Below are positions 36,798 through 50,937 of a DNA stretch of 64,000 nucleotides, in pieces. Source of the DNA: Gymnorhina tibicen (Eukaryota > Chordata > Aves > Passeriformes > Artamidae); assembly GCA_013399875.1 (NCBI GenBank), contig VXAZ01000376.1:283197-347196 (forward strand). The letters run 5' to 3'. Within the stretch, counting starts at the first letter, position 1. The number at the start of each line of letters is the position of its first letter. The notes under the pieces were generated by a model, which was not told the DNA's origin, made no database searches, and worked only from the letters and a program-made list of their open reading frames with translations. A program made the translations under genes and the position numbers.

Positions 36798-39700
36798 AAA
36801 CCCAGAGATGGATATGGCTATTAAAGATTTAAATAAATAAATTTTAAAACCTTAACTGGAAAAGAACAGCACTCCATCTGTTCTGTTATCTAAATTATAG
36901 TCACATATACCATTTTAACAGGATTTCCAGCTAAGTAAATAAATCTTGTACTATGACCATATACACATATGTCTATATTCTCTAAATTGTTCCACTTAGT
37001 ACAGCTTTGCTCTTTTTAAGGCAAACCAAGTACTTTACAAAAATTCTAAACAAAACAAGGGGGTAAGTTTTGCTACATAAAGTCATATTTATGTTTAAAC
37101 CACATTTTTCAGAATTTCTCTTACATTTGCATATACAATTACTACAGTCTAACACTAATAAAAAATGCTGCCTTGCAGTTCTGAGGTCCAAAAACATTTA
37201 AGTTCATTAAATGGAGCATTAGAAGGCAAATAAGTAATATTTATCGTCAAATCAACTTCAGATCTTATCAATTTATTAAAATCATCAAACTGCAGGAATC
37301 TGTCATCTGGATTGTACTTAGGACAAGAAAAGTCTGAGAAAACCTCCATAGGGAGCATTAAAAAGTTTTAAATTAAATATATGTGTTTAATCCCATATCT
37401 AGTGCATTCTCATTTCAAAAGGGCAGTTCCCAAAGCCTGGATATTGTAATCCAAACACAAGGCAAATACAAAAGTATAAACTTCGGTGAAAGAATTCCCC
37501 AACGGTACATACTTGCTGTAATCTTATAACTAAATGCTAGATAACAGTCAGTGTGGGTACGTAAAAACTAATGCACAAGACAAAAAAATCCCTAGCAACA
37601 GATATAAAGCTCTCTGATAAATTAGCTATTATGTTTAAGGAAAAAAATCAGCTTGTAGTAGTAATAAAGAAAAGCAAAAGCAACAACTTTGGAGTTTATT
37701 ATGAAAGACAATATACTACTATATATACTTGATAAATATGGGGTATTCTCATATGGTTAACCTTTCAGTTCTAGTTATAACCCCCCAGAAAGAAGGAAAT
37801 TTATTAAATAAAACTAACGAGAAGGACAGTAAGGGTAATCAGAAGCAGAGAATGATTTCCATATTGGAAAAATCTATGCATGGTACTTTTAAGAACCCAA
37901 GTTCAAACTGAGATAAACTGAAAATATCTAAACTGTAAAAACAAGCAGTTGAGGGGGCATGTAGAAAATTCTATCCAAACACAATGAATTTGGTCAAGGT
38001 GGATATGTTTTCATATAGAGCAAAAAAGGCTATAAAACTGCCTGGTGAGATATTCTTTCTTACATATTTGTGCCTAGCTCCTGTCAAAGATATCAGCCTA
38101 TATATGGGTGCAGGGGACCAGTTTGGTAGTTTGTAGGTTTTAATCATTAATCTGTCATTGTACACATTAGTCTTTTAGTCTGTCATTCAGAAATAAAATT
38201 ATTTTGTCTGTCTTTTGCATTATTGAGAAGGTGAGGCAAAACAAGGCATTTATTGCATAAATTCGAAGAGATTTACTATCCACAGAGTAATCCAGATCAT
38301 TCTCCACTCTGCAATGAACTGTAACAGCAGTGTAGATGAGCCTCATCAACTGTCAAGATGGAACAAATGATATTTCATTCCAACTCTTACAGAAAAATAT
38401 AGAAAAAATATTTTTATTCCTGTTCTGTGCAGCGAGGGGGGAAAAGACACATCTCTAGCATTTAGATTATTTCCTGAATTCCAATGTAGGTACTTACTAC
38501 ATCAGGTTATTACACATCAGGGAAAGTGTGGTTTCTCTTACTATTTCAATTCCTGGTGTCTCTGACCTTTGCAAAATGTACATCAGGTGCATCAGAAGAC
38601 TCTGAGAAAGGCACAGTGCACCATTTCTTTCCTGGGACATTTATCAATGAATAATCAATAATTACTTAGCACAGGACTTCAGATACTTATCTACATAGCA
38701 TTTCATATCTGTATTAACCTCATTTTACTATTGCCCTCTCAAGAAAATGGCTAACTTAGTACCTTATATTCCTGTGGAAGTTGACAAATTCTACTTATTT
38801 CTTCACCACTATTTGAGGTGAAAATATTAAAAGTCTAAGGATGCACTCACATGACATCTCTCATGTTGAAGGCTGTTTATCTTGGTGCACGTGACTGTAT
38901 CATTTACTGAATTAGTGAAAGCCCCCTTTGGCCCCAAGTCAAAACAAAGTCTTATCTGATCCTTCTGCAATTTCTCACATACATCTGCTATATTCTATAA
39001 CACTTCTCTTGAATAAAATATCATTCCATAGCAAATAACATCCCGCTATGAATACACAATGTGTTTCAAAAATAATAAATGGATATTTATAACCCCAGCT
39101 CTATCCAAAAGGTTTCACATTATTTTTAATTCTATTCCTCACCAACCAGAGGAACAGGGACTACTGTTACAGACCTGATACCAAATGATATTGCATGCTA
39201 CATGACTTGTACCCAGAAAAGAGATCTGTTGACAGGCATTACCAAACATAACTGGGTTAGGAAACCCCTTCAATTGTCGTGCCATCTTGTAAAGCACTGT
39301 AGAAAGTGAAATAGTGGTCTAGAATTAGCAAACTTTTCTCAGCATGCATTTACACATCTGCAACTATTTTGCCCCATGAATTAGTGTTTTGAATCTCATC
39401 CACATTAGCTTCTTCTATGGCTTTTACCATAGCACACCCTGCAAAGTTTGAGAGATGTTGTAACATTTCTTTGGTGTCATGTTCCTCAAAACAAAGGCCT
39501 CTAGCTTTCCTCTTAGATTTTTCAATCTGTGATTTTACTATATCGCTTTTCATATATTTTTTTAACACATTCCTGGCAATATTAAACCAAATTCCTAGCA
39601 GTGACAGTTGTCTTGGGAGTGCATACTAGCAAATGTGACTGTTTTCTCTATTGTCCTATACCCTTAGCTTGGAAAATGATTATTTATAAAAATTAGAAAC

Positions 39701-40633
39701 TGAAATTCCTGATGTTCCTGAGACACATGAGCCTCATGGATTAAAAATTTTTAATCTACATTTATTTTATAATCTGAGGAAAAATTAATAGCTTCGTTTT
39801 TTGCAGGCATTATAAGCCTGTGAAAGCAATCCCAACTCCCACATTGTGCATTTGGCAAACAGAAAGGCTTTTCTGGTTCCGTAATTGGACAGAGGTAAAA
39901 CAACACGCCCAATCTCTAAAGGCTAGAATTTACAAGTGGAGCTAGGTCCATAGGGATCCCAGAAGTGGCAAAATAGCATTTTGGAAAGACCCACAGAGTA
40001 GTTCAAACACAACTGGCAATGATATGCCAGTTGAACTTTGGATCAATAATGTAACAGAAAGTAAACAGGTGAAAATGGGCTAAATATAGACACAGCTATA
40101 GCAAATAATGAAAAAAATGATAAAACATGCTTGATGATTTTACATGGTCATATTACCAACAGACTTTCTGATCTACGCCACTTCAAAACACAACAAAACA
40201 AAACAAACAAAAAAACCCCAACCTCTCTAAGGGTCTACATTCTGAGAACTTCTTTAAAATATTTGTGCATAACATAGCACAAAATATTCCTTTTAGGTGG
40301 TTATGACCATAACCTTCTGGGTGGCCCCTTTTCTAAATGTTCTGTAGAATACATATAGATGATGTATTCTATAAATAGAAGACATCAGATGAACACAAAA
40401 TTAAATAGAAATCCTGATTTCAAGAGACATTCTCAAAAAGTAAGCCTATAAAAATTTTATTATGTTAATATTTGATAATGATCTGATATCTTCAATTTCT
40501 TCAGTCTCTTCCTGGAAATGGGCAGCAACTAGAATCAGCAAAGGTTTTTGGTGGAAAGCCAGAGATTTCCCATTGGTCTTCTGTTATGTTCTAACTTGTA
40601 CTTGGAGGAAAACAACCTCCTTTTCAAAATAGT
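36798..40633. other. Unannotated AT-rich stretch
   Basis: No recognised repeat. Two minus-strand open segments of moderate size lie at 37155-37358 and 39350-39625, neither with a convincing splice or promoter context. A 9-bp perfect inverted repeat (CAACTGGCA/TGCCAGTTG, 6-bp loop) is at 40010-40033, overlapped by a second pairing possibility. An A-rich tract lies at about 40190-40217. Confidence 0.45.
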
Positions 40634-40852
40634 GGAATCATAGAATCATTAGGGTTGTAAAAGACCTCCAGGATCATCAAGTCCAACCTTAGACTAAATA
40701 CCACCATACCCACTAAACCATATCACAATAATATCCAAACTGACCTCCCCCAGTGCAACTTAAGGCTATTTTTCCTTGTCCTATTACTAGTTCCCTGGGG
40801 AAGAGGCACAGCCCCACACCTCAACACAACCTCGCACCTCACTGCAACAAAA
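40634..40852 (-). mobile_element. CR1 LINE, 3'-end fragment with internal deletion
   Basis: GGAATCATAGAATCATTAGG, AAAAGACCTCCAGGATCATC and AAGTCCAACCTTAGAC are the reverse complement of the CR1 terminus. They are followed after ACTAAACCATATCAC by AATATCCAAACTGACCTCCC and CCTTGTCCTATTACTAGTTC, which lie about 100 bp further upstream in full CR1 copies, so an internal deletion is present. The upstream limit near 40852 is approximate. Confidence 0.92.
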
Positions 40853-43800
40853 GAGGACCCAAGGAAGTTTCAAATTTTTTATTTATTCAGAATTCTCAAA
40901 ATGTCTCTTTGTTCAGCCTAATCTTCTGACATTTAGTCCTTCACACTTTTTGGTCAGCATGCCCTTTTATAACAGGAACTGAAGGAAAAGGAGGAATTTA
41001 AATAACCTAAATTTCTGAAGGGCAGAAAGAACATGTTTTCAGTTCCATCACTATATTCTACTCCAGACAGAAGCCCTGAAAATCTGCTTGACAGACTTTC
41101 CATCACAGAAGACAATGAGCTTTTGATGGTCAGGCACCATACAGACATGTAACCCTTCCCAGAAAATCCAACTCTTATTTAGAACGAGCAAGGAGTTCCA
41201 GATATGAATTAAGTACAAGGCTACAGGATGAAGAGTCCAGTTTGATCCAAAATTTCTTTATGTTTTCAGTCTGCTATGGATATCAGGTACAGAGATGAAA
41301 GCCAAAAACTTTCAGAACATCAAAACTGATCACCACTCCACAAATTAATTCCAAGATAATAAAAAATTCCTCCTCAGTTTCAAGGATTTCAGAAAAAAAA
41401 TTTCCAAGAAAATTACTTCTGTATGTATGAAAGAGTCTGGCAACAGCACCACAGCACTCCAACCTTTCACGCAGATTTGCATGTGCAGCCTGAAACAAGG
41501 AATAAACACAGTTGTGGAAAAACATGCCATAAAATCACTCAGACTTGAAGCAAGAATGGTGAAAAACAGAGGGAAATAGTTATATTCTTCCAAGAGTAGA
41601 TGAGCACTTTCCTTCACCCACAAGTCAAGCTTCAAGATTTCTCACTTGGAATGTTAAACAAACTCAGTGAAAATAATAAGAAAATAAAACCTTCCAGTTT
41701 TTTAGGATGTTGTGATAATTTCCTTAATGGAAAGTGTCAGTAGACTGTAATTTAGTCTTATAATACAGGTGTAAGACCACATCCTCAGCATCTTCCAAAG
41801 CATTTTTCTGACTAGAACACTTGCTCTTCATCATTTGGAACAAAGCCAAAAGATAGTACAGAAGAAATTGCATTTTTCTCCAAACTGTTTATCTGTGAAT
41901 AGCTCAGAGAGCTTCCCCTTCTTATTCTCTTGCCTCTCCTCGTGCAACTACCTATTCTTTTTTCAGAGATTGACCCCTGACTAAAAGGGCAGCTGTCTGA
42001 GTGTGTGGAACTGCTCCAGTAAAGTAGTCCTGGGAGAATAGTTCAACATGAAATTCAGACGGTAGAGGAAGTTATAAACCAGGAAAGCCCCGACCGTTTT
42101 TAGAAAACTCTTTAAAAATTTTTCAAATACTGGTGGTAACAGTGAACAAAAAAAAAAAAACTAAACTAAAAAAAATCCTACCACCCTAATAAACAGGTGA
42201 AAGTGTTAAACTACTTACTTTTTAGCTTAAAGTCTTTGAATATCTGATGATAAAAGGAAAAAGAAAAAAATCCACCATGTGTCTGACTTAGTAGTTTGCC
42301 TCAATTATATTTAAAGAAACTGATTAACAAGGATGCAGCCTTCAAATAAATTTAAGGTTGAAATTTGTGTTTGTTCTAAGTACTGTTTACTATTCTCCTT
42401 TTTCATTTATAAATGTTTATTCTTGCCTCCTTGTATGTTTTCAGCATGAGCTCTCTTCTGGATTGTCCAAAAATTAATGAAAGCAAAGATGCTTATTTAA
42501 GAGCAGTTCCTTTGGGGAATGTCAATCACAGTTATGTTTTTTAAAAAAACCTTAAAGGCAAATGGTTACCACAAATTTTAGCATAACCCAGAATAGCCAT
42601 GAACATCTAAAATAACAAAACCTCCTGCACCCAAATGCTCACGATTTAAATTGGACAAGGAAAAATAAAGAAAGGTAGGCAATTAAATTTGTTCTCTACT
42701 ATTCTATGAGGATAGGACTAATTTCACTTCCTAAGGAGTTAAAGAAGTTTCTTGTTCTAAATTAGACAACAGAAGACTACTTGTTAAGTGATAACAAGAA
42801 TTAGAAGTACATTTTGTTTGTTGTCTGTGTTGAATACACAGAAAAGTATATTTAAATACTATACGGTATAGATAATATCAAAGTTTTCATAGCAGAGGTT
42901 TAGCCCACAACACTGTCAGATTAATATAAGAATGAAGCATTGTTTCAGCAGGTGATTTTAGTCAAATAACAGAACAAAACCAATTTAACATTTTATGCCT
43001 ATTCAGGATAAAAACTTTGCTGGTTTATGTAGTTTCAGTTATTATTTCAGAGACTTCAATCCCCAGTAAAGAGAGAGGCAGTCAAAGTTAATAATAATCT
43101 CTCACTGTATAGACTAATTGGGTTGAAATTTTTGTCTTACCTGAGAAACATGTCAGATCATACATTCTTAACATTTCAATATTTCATTTGTGAAAGTACT
43201 CTTTAACCATAAACATTGTTCTGTCACTGATGGAAGAGAGAAAGATAAATGAGAGAAAGGAGTTACATTCATCTGAGGTACCAAAAAAATCCAGAGAGGA
43301 GAACATTCAAAATTCACATAAGGAAAGGAATATACAAGGTTCAAACCTAGCAGTGATTCTGTTTTGTGGAAGAATGAATACCACATATTCAGAATTTTCC
43401 CACAAACTGGAATTACTTTTTTTGACCCACTTAAATCAGAAGTTCAGGTTTTACAAAAAGCTGCCTGACATGCTGCCCAGAATTAAGGGTTCTGGAAGCT
43501 GCAGCTGTCTCTGTTGCTGAAGAACCAGGCACTGAACGAGTCAAAGGATGTAGAATATGGCTTCCCACCAGCCTGCCAGTGAGGCTGCCAAGGAGCTGGG
43601 GAGAGGACCTGGCAGAAATTCAGGTTTCTTCCATCAGAATCCAGATATCAAAACTTGTCTGGCTTTTAGCAGTACATGAAAAGTTCTGTCAAAAAAAAAT
43701 CCTGGCAAAAATTGAAAATAGTCTCTCATTACCTCAGTGAACATGCAAATTCCCAAAAAGAGTTGAGAAGGTCTAATGAAGCTTTAGGTACATCAAGACC

Positions 43801-46800
43801 TCACTGAGGATGGGATAAGATCCCAATGAGCTCAGAAGAACATGCACGATACTTTGCAGTAAAAAAATCTGTTGGTAGAATTTGAAAATAAATAAAGCCT
43901 TGAAAACTCTACACAAAAGAAAGGTGCTTTCTCCTCTCAAAAATTTCCTAATGTCACTTTTTACTTGGAACTGCCTTTCAGTGGTTGCACTGAACAAAAC
44001 CCAAACACTCTTTCTCCTGCCTTCCTTGTCCTCACATTTCCCAAATGCCATATCTGGTGCTGAATGCCATTCCGTGTCATAGTAGGAGTGGAGTAACAGT
44101 TGCACTAGACAAAACCTGCCTGTATCATGAAAAGCTCTTACAAGGAATAAGCACTGCAGGGGAAAGAATAAAAATAATATAAGAAAGAAAACAAGTGCTA
44201 CCAAATTCTTGTGAAGTCAAAATAGACATACTCACATATTTTATCCTTAAATATTACACATCAAATAAAACAATGTGTTTATCCCATTTAAAAAGTATAC
44301 AAGGAATTTTTGTTCCTATTTTAACCAGAGAGACTTAGAAAAATAATATATATTGAAATTGAGTGTTAAACCACAAAAGAAATTGAAAAATACATGGAAG
44401 ATTCCGAGGCTCACTGATGAGATCAGGAATGAGTAATACTTTGTCACAGATCACTTCTTTGATCACTTCAAATGAAACCTGAGGAACTAATGGCAGCTGT
44501 GGTTTCTCCTTTCCTTGCCCTTTTTTTCTTTATTTTTTTCTGTTTTATTTCCTCCAATGTTATATTACCTTTATTTCTGAACCAAGAAAATTTATGACAG
44601 CAAGCTAAATTCATGAATCGTAAATTTTCTTGCAACAGATTTTCTGACATTTAAAAACTTTTTCCTGCTATGTACAGGGCCTGAAAGGACAGGTCAAACA
44701 AACCCCACCTAATAGTATTCAACAGCAAAACTGCTGAAACAAGAATAAATGTCATTATTCGCTCTTAGATTACAGCTAGGGGCACAGCAAGCTAATTGCT
44801 TCATTACAATGGGAGGATTAGATTATTAAGAGTGAAACAATTATCAAGTGCACAGTCATGGGGTCATAATGGATTCCTCATTTCTCCTGGCGACACAGTT
44901 GTACTGGTGGCAAAATAGTGTTTTTAAACCCTTAAGTATCCAGGAGGCTGAACTTCCTGTTTTCAAATGAGGACAATGTCGCTCTTTTTCATGCTTTTAG
45001 AGTATTTCAACTTTTCCTAAAAAATGTGAGACAACATAACTTGTATAAAATTCAGCGACCTCCCTGTCCAACAAGAAATGAGAATAATGTGGGAGAACCC
45101 ACCTCACCACACACTACAGTCAAAAACATGACTGCAGGGCAAGCTACAGGTTTTTCTGCAAGAGATACTGCCGTATTACATGCGTAGTAGATACTACAGT
45201 GCCACACACACTGCAGGTAATGGAATTTAGGATGGGACCGAGGGTAAACCTAAACAAATCTTCTGTCGTGCATCAGGACTCAGATATCCTCAGCTCTGTG
45301 ATCAGCTATTTTTTATAGTATACCATAACTGTCACAGAGATGCTTCCTTTTTGTGGAAACCAAGACACAGGAAACCTGGAGAGATTTGGTATACACTTTA
45401 ATTTTGTGCTATTATGGAGTAATACCTCAAAGTTGAGTTGCATATCTGAATCCAGAGAATTCAGAACATGTACCATGCTGCAGATACTGGCAATATGTTC
45501 AGAGAAACTCTTGGATTCTCAGTACTGAGAATAGTGTTCTATCTGAAACACAAGTTTCGCAACTTTATTTATTTTCAACTGCTGGTCTTCCCAGTGAAAA
45601 CTTTTGCAACAATAACATCCTTCCTCAAGGACAGAAAATAAAAGAAGCAGAAAGAGAGAGACAAAGATGAGCACACTAAGATATGAGTCTCGTGGATGAT
45701 GCACTTTTGCTCTATTTTTACCAAAAGCCCAGAGAAAGGAACAAAACCTACTTGTGCTGCTTCAGGGGTAACATTTGTTCAAGGCAGTAAAAATGTATTT
45801 TGGGAGTGAAAAAGGATAATCTAAGTCAGGTTTGTTCTTGTTTCTAATCACTTCCTTCTTTGTGAGAGTGCAGACAATTCCAAAACTTGCTAACAAATGT
45901 TAAGGTCAATTCCCTCTCCACCTCTGCCCAGGAAACACCCACACAGCTGCTGGAGATGAAAAGTAGCAGTCCTGAAAAAAGCTTTGTATTACTCTCCAGT
46001 ACAGGTAGAAACAGGGTTGCGTGATTTCACTGTACATTTAGTGTTTTGGCGTCATTCTTACAAGCACCTTGACTCAATCTATCCATCCTCCAAAGAATGT
46101 AGATCAATCTGCTCTAACTAAAACTGGATAAAACAGATTATTAAAATAAAGAAACATGGGGAAACAATACTAGGGTAGAAATGTAGACTACAACATCCCT
46201 TAAGTGTATCTGACAGATTGAGAAAGCACAAGTAGGTTGTAGCAAAGCAAGGAAGTGAATAAGCAAATGAACAGAAACTGATAGGAACCAGGCTCGCGCA
46301 TTTTGACTGGCACGGCTGTCTGTCAGAAGCAAATTAAAAACAGTACTTCAGTTGGAAATGGTGCAGCTGACAGCACAAAAAAAAAAAGCTTCAACTATCA
46401 GATGCCAGCTCTTAGAAATAACATTAATTAAATATGCCCTTTTTGAATTTCTTTACTTTGATTCTTACTTGACCAAACTGGATTAATTTATCAGGACAGG
46501 AGTTAATTTTGTTAGCACCCATTTCTTTAGCAAGAGAAATATAGGGATTTGCCACCAAAAAGAGCTAGAAGAAAGATATAGGGACAAAGATCATTCTAGG
46601 CAATACAACAGCTACATTTACATATTGTCTGCTACAGGTAAAATAGTGTTAAGGCATTTTATACTGTAGCACAGTAAAAAACTTTGGATCAGAAAGATTT
46701 TCTTAATGAGACCCCAAAGGATATTGAGTAGCTATTGTTTGTTTTTCAAAAACAGTTGTATTTTTTTATTAAAATCATATATACACACATACAGAGGATA

Positions 46801-49800
46801 TTTCAGATTTTTAGTAAGAGCCAAGTGCATTCATAACTTCTACTTTGGACTTTATTATTGAAATAGCTTTCTTTTAGTTTTAAATCAGAAATATTCTTCA
46901 AATATTTTTTATTTCTGGAAACATTTGTATAAACATTGATTCATGTAACTCAAATAGTGTGTGTGCTCTTAAAGGTGAGTTAACTGTCTGTAAAGAGAGA
47001 GAACAAGAACAACTGAAAGCCCTACTTTCCCCCCTTTATCTACTGTAAACAAAAAAAACCCTAAAGCTGTATCTACATAAAAGCTGATGTCATAAGTGAA
47101 GATACCAATTTGCAATTTCCTTCAACTCCTTCACTTTTTATTACTGTAAGCAGAATACTTGCTACATGTGATTATTCTTGAACTTTAACCCAAAGCTTTA
47201 TCATGTTTGTGAAACATACACTAATTTCAGTTTATTAAAATGTGAACCTTTATACTGTGTGTTTTGCACAAATTGTTGTTACACAAGAATGTCAGAGGTA
47301 GCAGAGTAGTCAAAGATGTATGAGGTTAATGAACTAATTAAGTTTAAAAAAAAAAGGAACCTACTCTAGAAGCAACAGTGAAAACCATTAAATGCTGATA
47401 CTACAAGGCTTGCTAACCTTCACTTTTTACAGGTACAGTGAATAGCTGGATTAATTTCAATAGTTACAATGGATAACTGTCATTTTACTTTCTTGCTAGG
47501 ACATTTCTGGGCAAGGTGTCTCAATTTTCTGCATTTAGTTTATATATTTTATCTATTTATCTACATCTAGTGGAACACTAGATATTATGTTGTTTATCCA
47601 CTTCTTAGAAGGGAAAATATTATCAATTTTTACAGAAATTACCAGAAAACACCTTACTGTGTAAGAAAAATAAAGACATCAGCAAAATGTTAGGAGCCAA
47701 TCTACAATCCATACTTTCACTACATGCACCTCCTGCTCAAGCAGTGGTAACAGTAAATGTTAATTTACCGCTAACAGGAAATTTAGAAGCCTGTACAGTG
47801 ATTACAACAATAAAATAAGGGTCTTTTTTATCGAGTGAGAAGGGAAAAAACCTTAAAAGACCAAAGAATACAATACCAATGTGACAGACTGTGTTTTTAT
47901 TTGTTTCAACATTTCACCAGGATAGGCACTACGCCTCACTTCAGATTGCTGTTCTCTCCACTCCTCTGCAGGCAGCAAATATAGTTCAGGAAGTACAAAT
48001 TCATGGCTTAAATTCTACAGGGCTGCAGCAAGGCTGTCTGCAGTCTCTCACTCCCACATGGCCCTTATAGGTTTTGACATAATTGATGAGGAATAATGGG
48101 TGTAATTTCTTTCCTTTCACAATAAGATTAAATCAGAAGTGATCTAATGACATTAGTAGACCTATAACAGAATAAAAGAATGCAAGTTAAACCAAAATTT
48201 GGCTCTATTATTTCATTATGGAAACAAAATTTTCAAGAAAGCAAAACAAGAAAGCCATGAAGTGTTTTATTTGCCAGTGATAGGGTCTAACCCAAATATT
48301 TTCTTACAAGCGCCATCCATAAAAATGAGTTGGGGGAAGTGAACAACTTCAAATTAGTCTGTATTAAAGTATAAAGTACTGACAGACTTAAATGGTCATC
48401 TCCCAGAGCACTCTTACACACAAAATGGATATAAAATGACAAAAATTAGAAAACCCTATATTGTATAATCTAAACAAAAGTAAAATAAAAATATTAAACT
48501 AGAATTTACTTAATTTAAAACTTAGTTGGAGCATTGGAAGAAATATATAACTTCTTGTGTGGAAAAAAAATCTTGTTTAACATGAACATGTCTTTCACAG
48601 TATCTTTCTTTTTTCAAAATGATTCCATTATCATCTCAGGTAGATCTCTATAGAAGTTCTATCCTCACTTTCTAGAGCGAGAAATATCTAATATAAGTGC
48701 TCTTTCTTTATATATATCATTAGGAGGAAAGACCTTTTGGTATTTCATTTTACACTAACACAGGCATTCTAGGCAGCAGTACAAACCAGTAATGGAGTCA
48801 CCATAACCCAGTCAGGCACTGGAAATTTTCAACCAGCCACTGAAACAGTCTGAATATTAACCTGTGAAGAAGTAAAAGCTCACTATACCCTCCAGAAATG
48901 TGTGTCTGACGTTGATAGGAAAAATGTTCAAAACAAAGTTGTAATAAAATTACTGGCTTCTGAATTAATATGATATTTTTAAAATGTATAATTTATTCAG
49001 ATGTGGGGGCAGCAAATCTTTCCAGAAGAATGGGCTTTGATTATGAAAGGAGGACCATCACATCATTTGGGGATATTACACATGTTAACATGTTAAAATA
49101 TTGCATTTGTAGTAATTTTTACCAGCATTCTAAAGGGGAGACATATGAAAGAGGAGAGCTGTTTTATTTTTCAGTATAATGCAGATCAAAGATGATAGTT
49201 ATAGCAATCCAAGAGAAAAAAAATTCTAACTGTTAGTAGAATGTAGGTCCTAATGAATACTGGGCTAATATTAGCAACCAAGTAATACAAAATATGTGAA
49301 TATTTAATATTCCTACATAATAGTCCTAGTCCTGATAGATTCATTTCTCTTCTGAAAGAATGAAATGTCCCTCTAAATATAGCATTGCTTAAAAATAAGA
49401 TTGCTAGGTAGGCATTCAGAAAATTCCTACCAGCATGGCAATATTTTTAATTGCTACATTTCTCAGTCATTTTTTTAAAATTCAATTAAGTCAGTGAGGC
49501 TACATATCAGATGCACAAGTCTGCAAGTCTGTAACTTAGCAGAATCAATTACTTTTATTTCAATTATAAAAAAATTAAATGCTTTGATGCAAGGTCTATC
49601 TTTTTCTTACGTGTTGGCATAGACAGTAGAAATGATAAGTTCAAACTTTGTATTTCTCTATGTAATCTTACAAATGTTCAGTAGTTAATGAGTTCATGAC
49701 CCTAGCATATTGAAAGTCAATCATAATTTCTGTCATCTACAAGATCACTATTTAAAATTATGTTTTAGTAACAGATTAAATTAGAACAAAACTATTTATG

Positions 49801-50937
49801 TGTCCTCTTTTTTAAAATATTGATGTAGTCTATATTTGAAGTAAATTGCAAACAAACAGAGCCAAAGCCATCACACAATTTGAATAATCAGACCTTCCCA
49901 TACAAAATCAGAAATATTAGGGGTGAAGCAGCTCTCCTATTATTTTACACAACAAAAAGACTGTCCAGTCACCTGTGAAAATACAAGTGCTTGTGTGTGC
50001 AGCAATTACAACTAGGGCCTTCGCTACACATCTTTCATTATTTATTTCCCAGATCACATTGGAAAATGCAACAACACAGCTTTACATAGCTCGTTCACTT
50101 AACCAGTGCCATCTGAGGTGTTTCATCTCCTTTATTTCTTCATCATATGAGTTAAACTAACTTATATCTGAAAGTCAGAGTTTTAGAAGTATTAAAGAAG
50201 AAAACCTTCTGTCTGATATGGAGACACAAAACCTATTTCTATCTAAAGTAATACCAGCAATGGCTTTCCAACTCCAGTTGTTCAGCAGAAAAAATTTATG
50301 AGCATCTTCTTTGTTTTCTTCACCAAAATGGCTCTGAACACTAATTTTGGTGGCATTGATTCATAGACTTTAAACAGCAACTTCAAAATCAAAAATTAGT
50401 TTGTACATGTTTGACTGCTGTTTTTCTCAATGACTGCAACATAACCAGTCCTTGCAGACTGTGGAAATAATGGTGGAATAATTCCATTTCTCTCAGAGAC
50501 TCCATAAGTACTGTAGCTAATCTCTCTCAGCTCCTCAGCTGTGCTAGCTCAGCATTTTGTAGGAGTGTACAGTAAATCAGATGAGTTCCTTTCTGTAGCT
50601 TAAAAAGATGCTCTGTCAAAGTGATGGAGGGGGAAAATATTTTTTCATTAGCTTAACCTCCCTGAAATAGTTTCACTAGACAGTTCAACAAACACTTGCA
50701 CCAGGGCCATGATGGTGTCATGGAGGCAGGAAGGAGCAGCTGGGCTGGCAATGGAGCTGCAGGTGCTTCACTGACAGCATGGAACTCCCTGGGGCTATGG
50801 AGCTCAATTTAGCCTCTCAGATCTGCTTTCTGGAGAAGCCTCTCTCTTTCTTACTGTATTGATTCCACAGAGACCCAGAAAGAGTAGTGTCTCTAGGCTC
50901 AAGTTAGCCTTCACAAATATATTTGCTAAATAAATAT
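40853..50937. other. Unannotated AT-rich stretch (about 10 kb)
   Basis: No dispersed repeat or supported exon is recognised. The longest non-repeat open frame of the window lies here (43773-44204, minus, 143 codons); it has no splice, promoter or family support. A patch of higher GC near 50700-50830 precedes the LTR and is unexplained. Confidence 0.45.

Noticed and set aside
36563..36840. Low-complexity open frames on both strands
   Set aside because: Translation of the AAAAC microsatellite.
37155..37358. 67-codon minus-strand frame (NPDDRFLQFDDFNKLIRSEV)
   Set aside because: Protein-like wording but no acceptor/donor pair and no recognised family; within chance size.
43335..43365. tRNA-like word (GGTTCAAACC)
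   Set aside because: No cloverleaf arms or anticodon loop around it.
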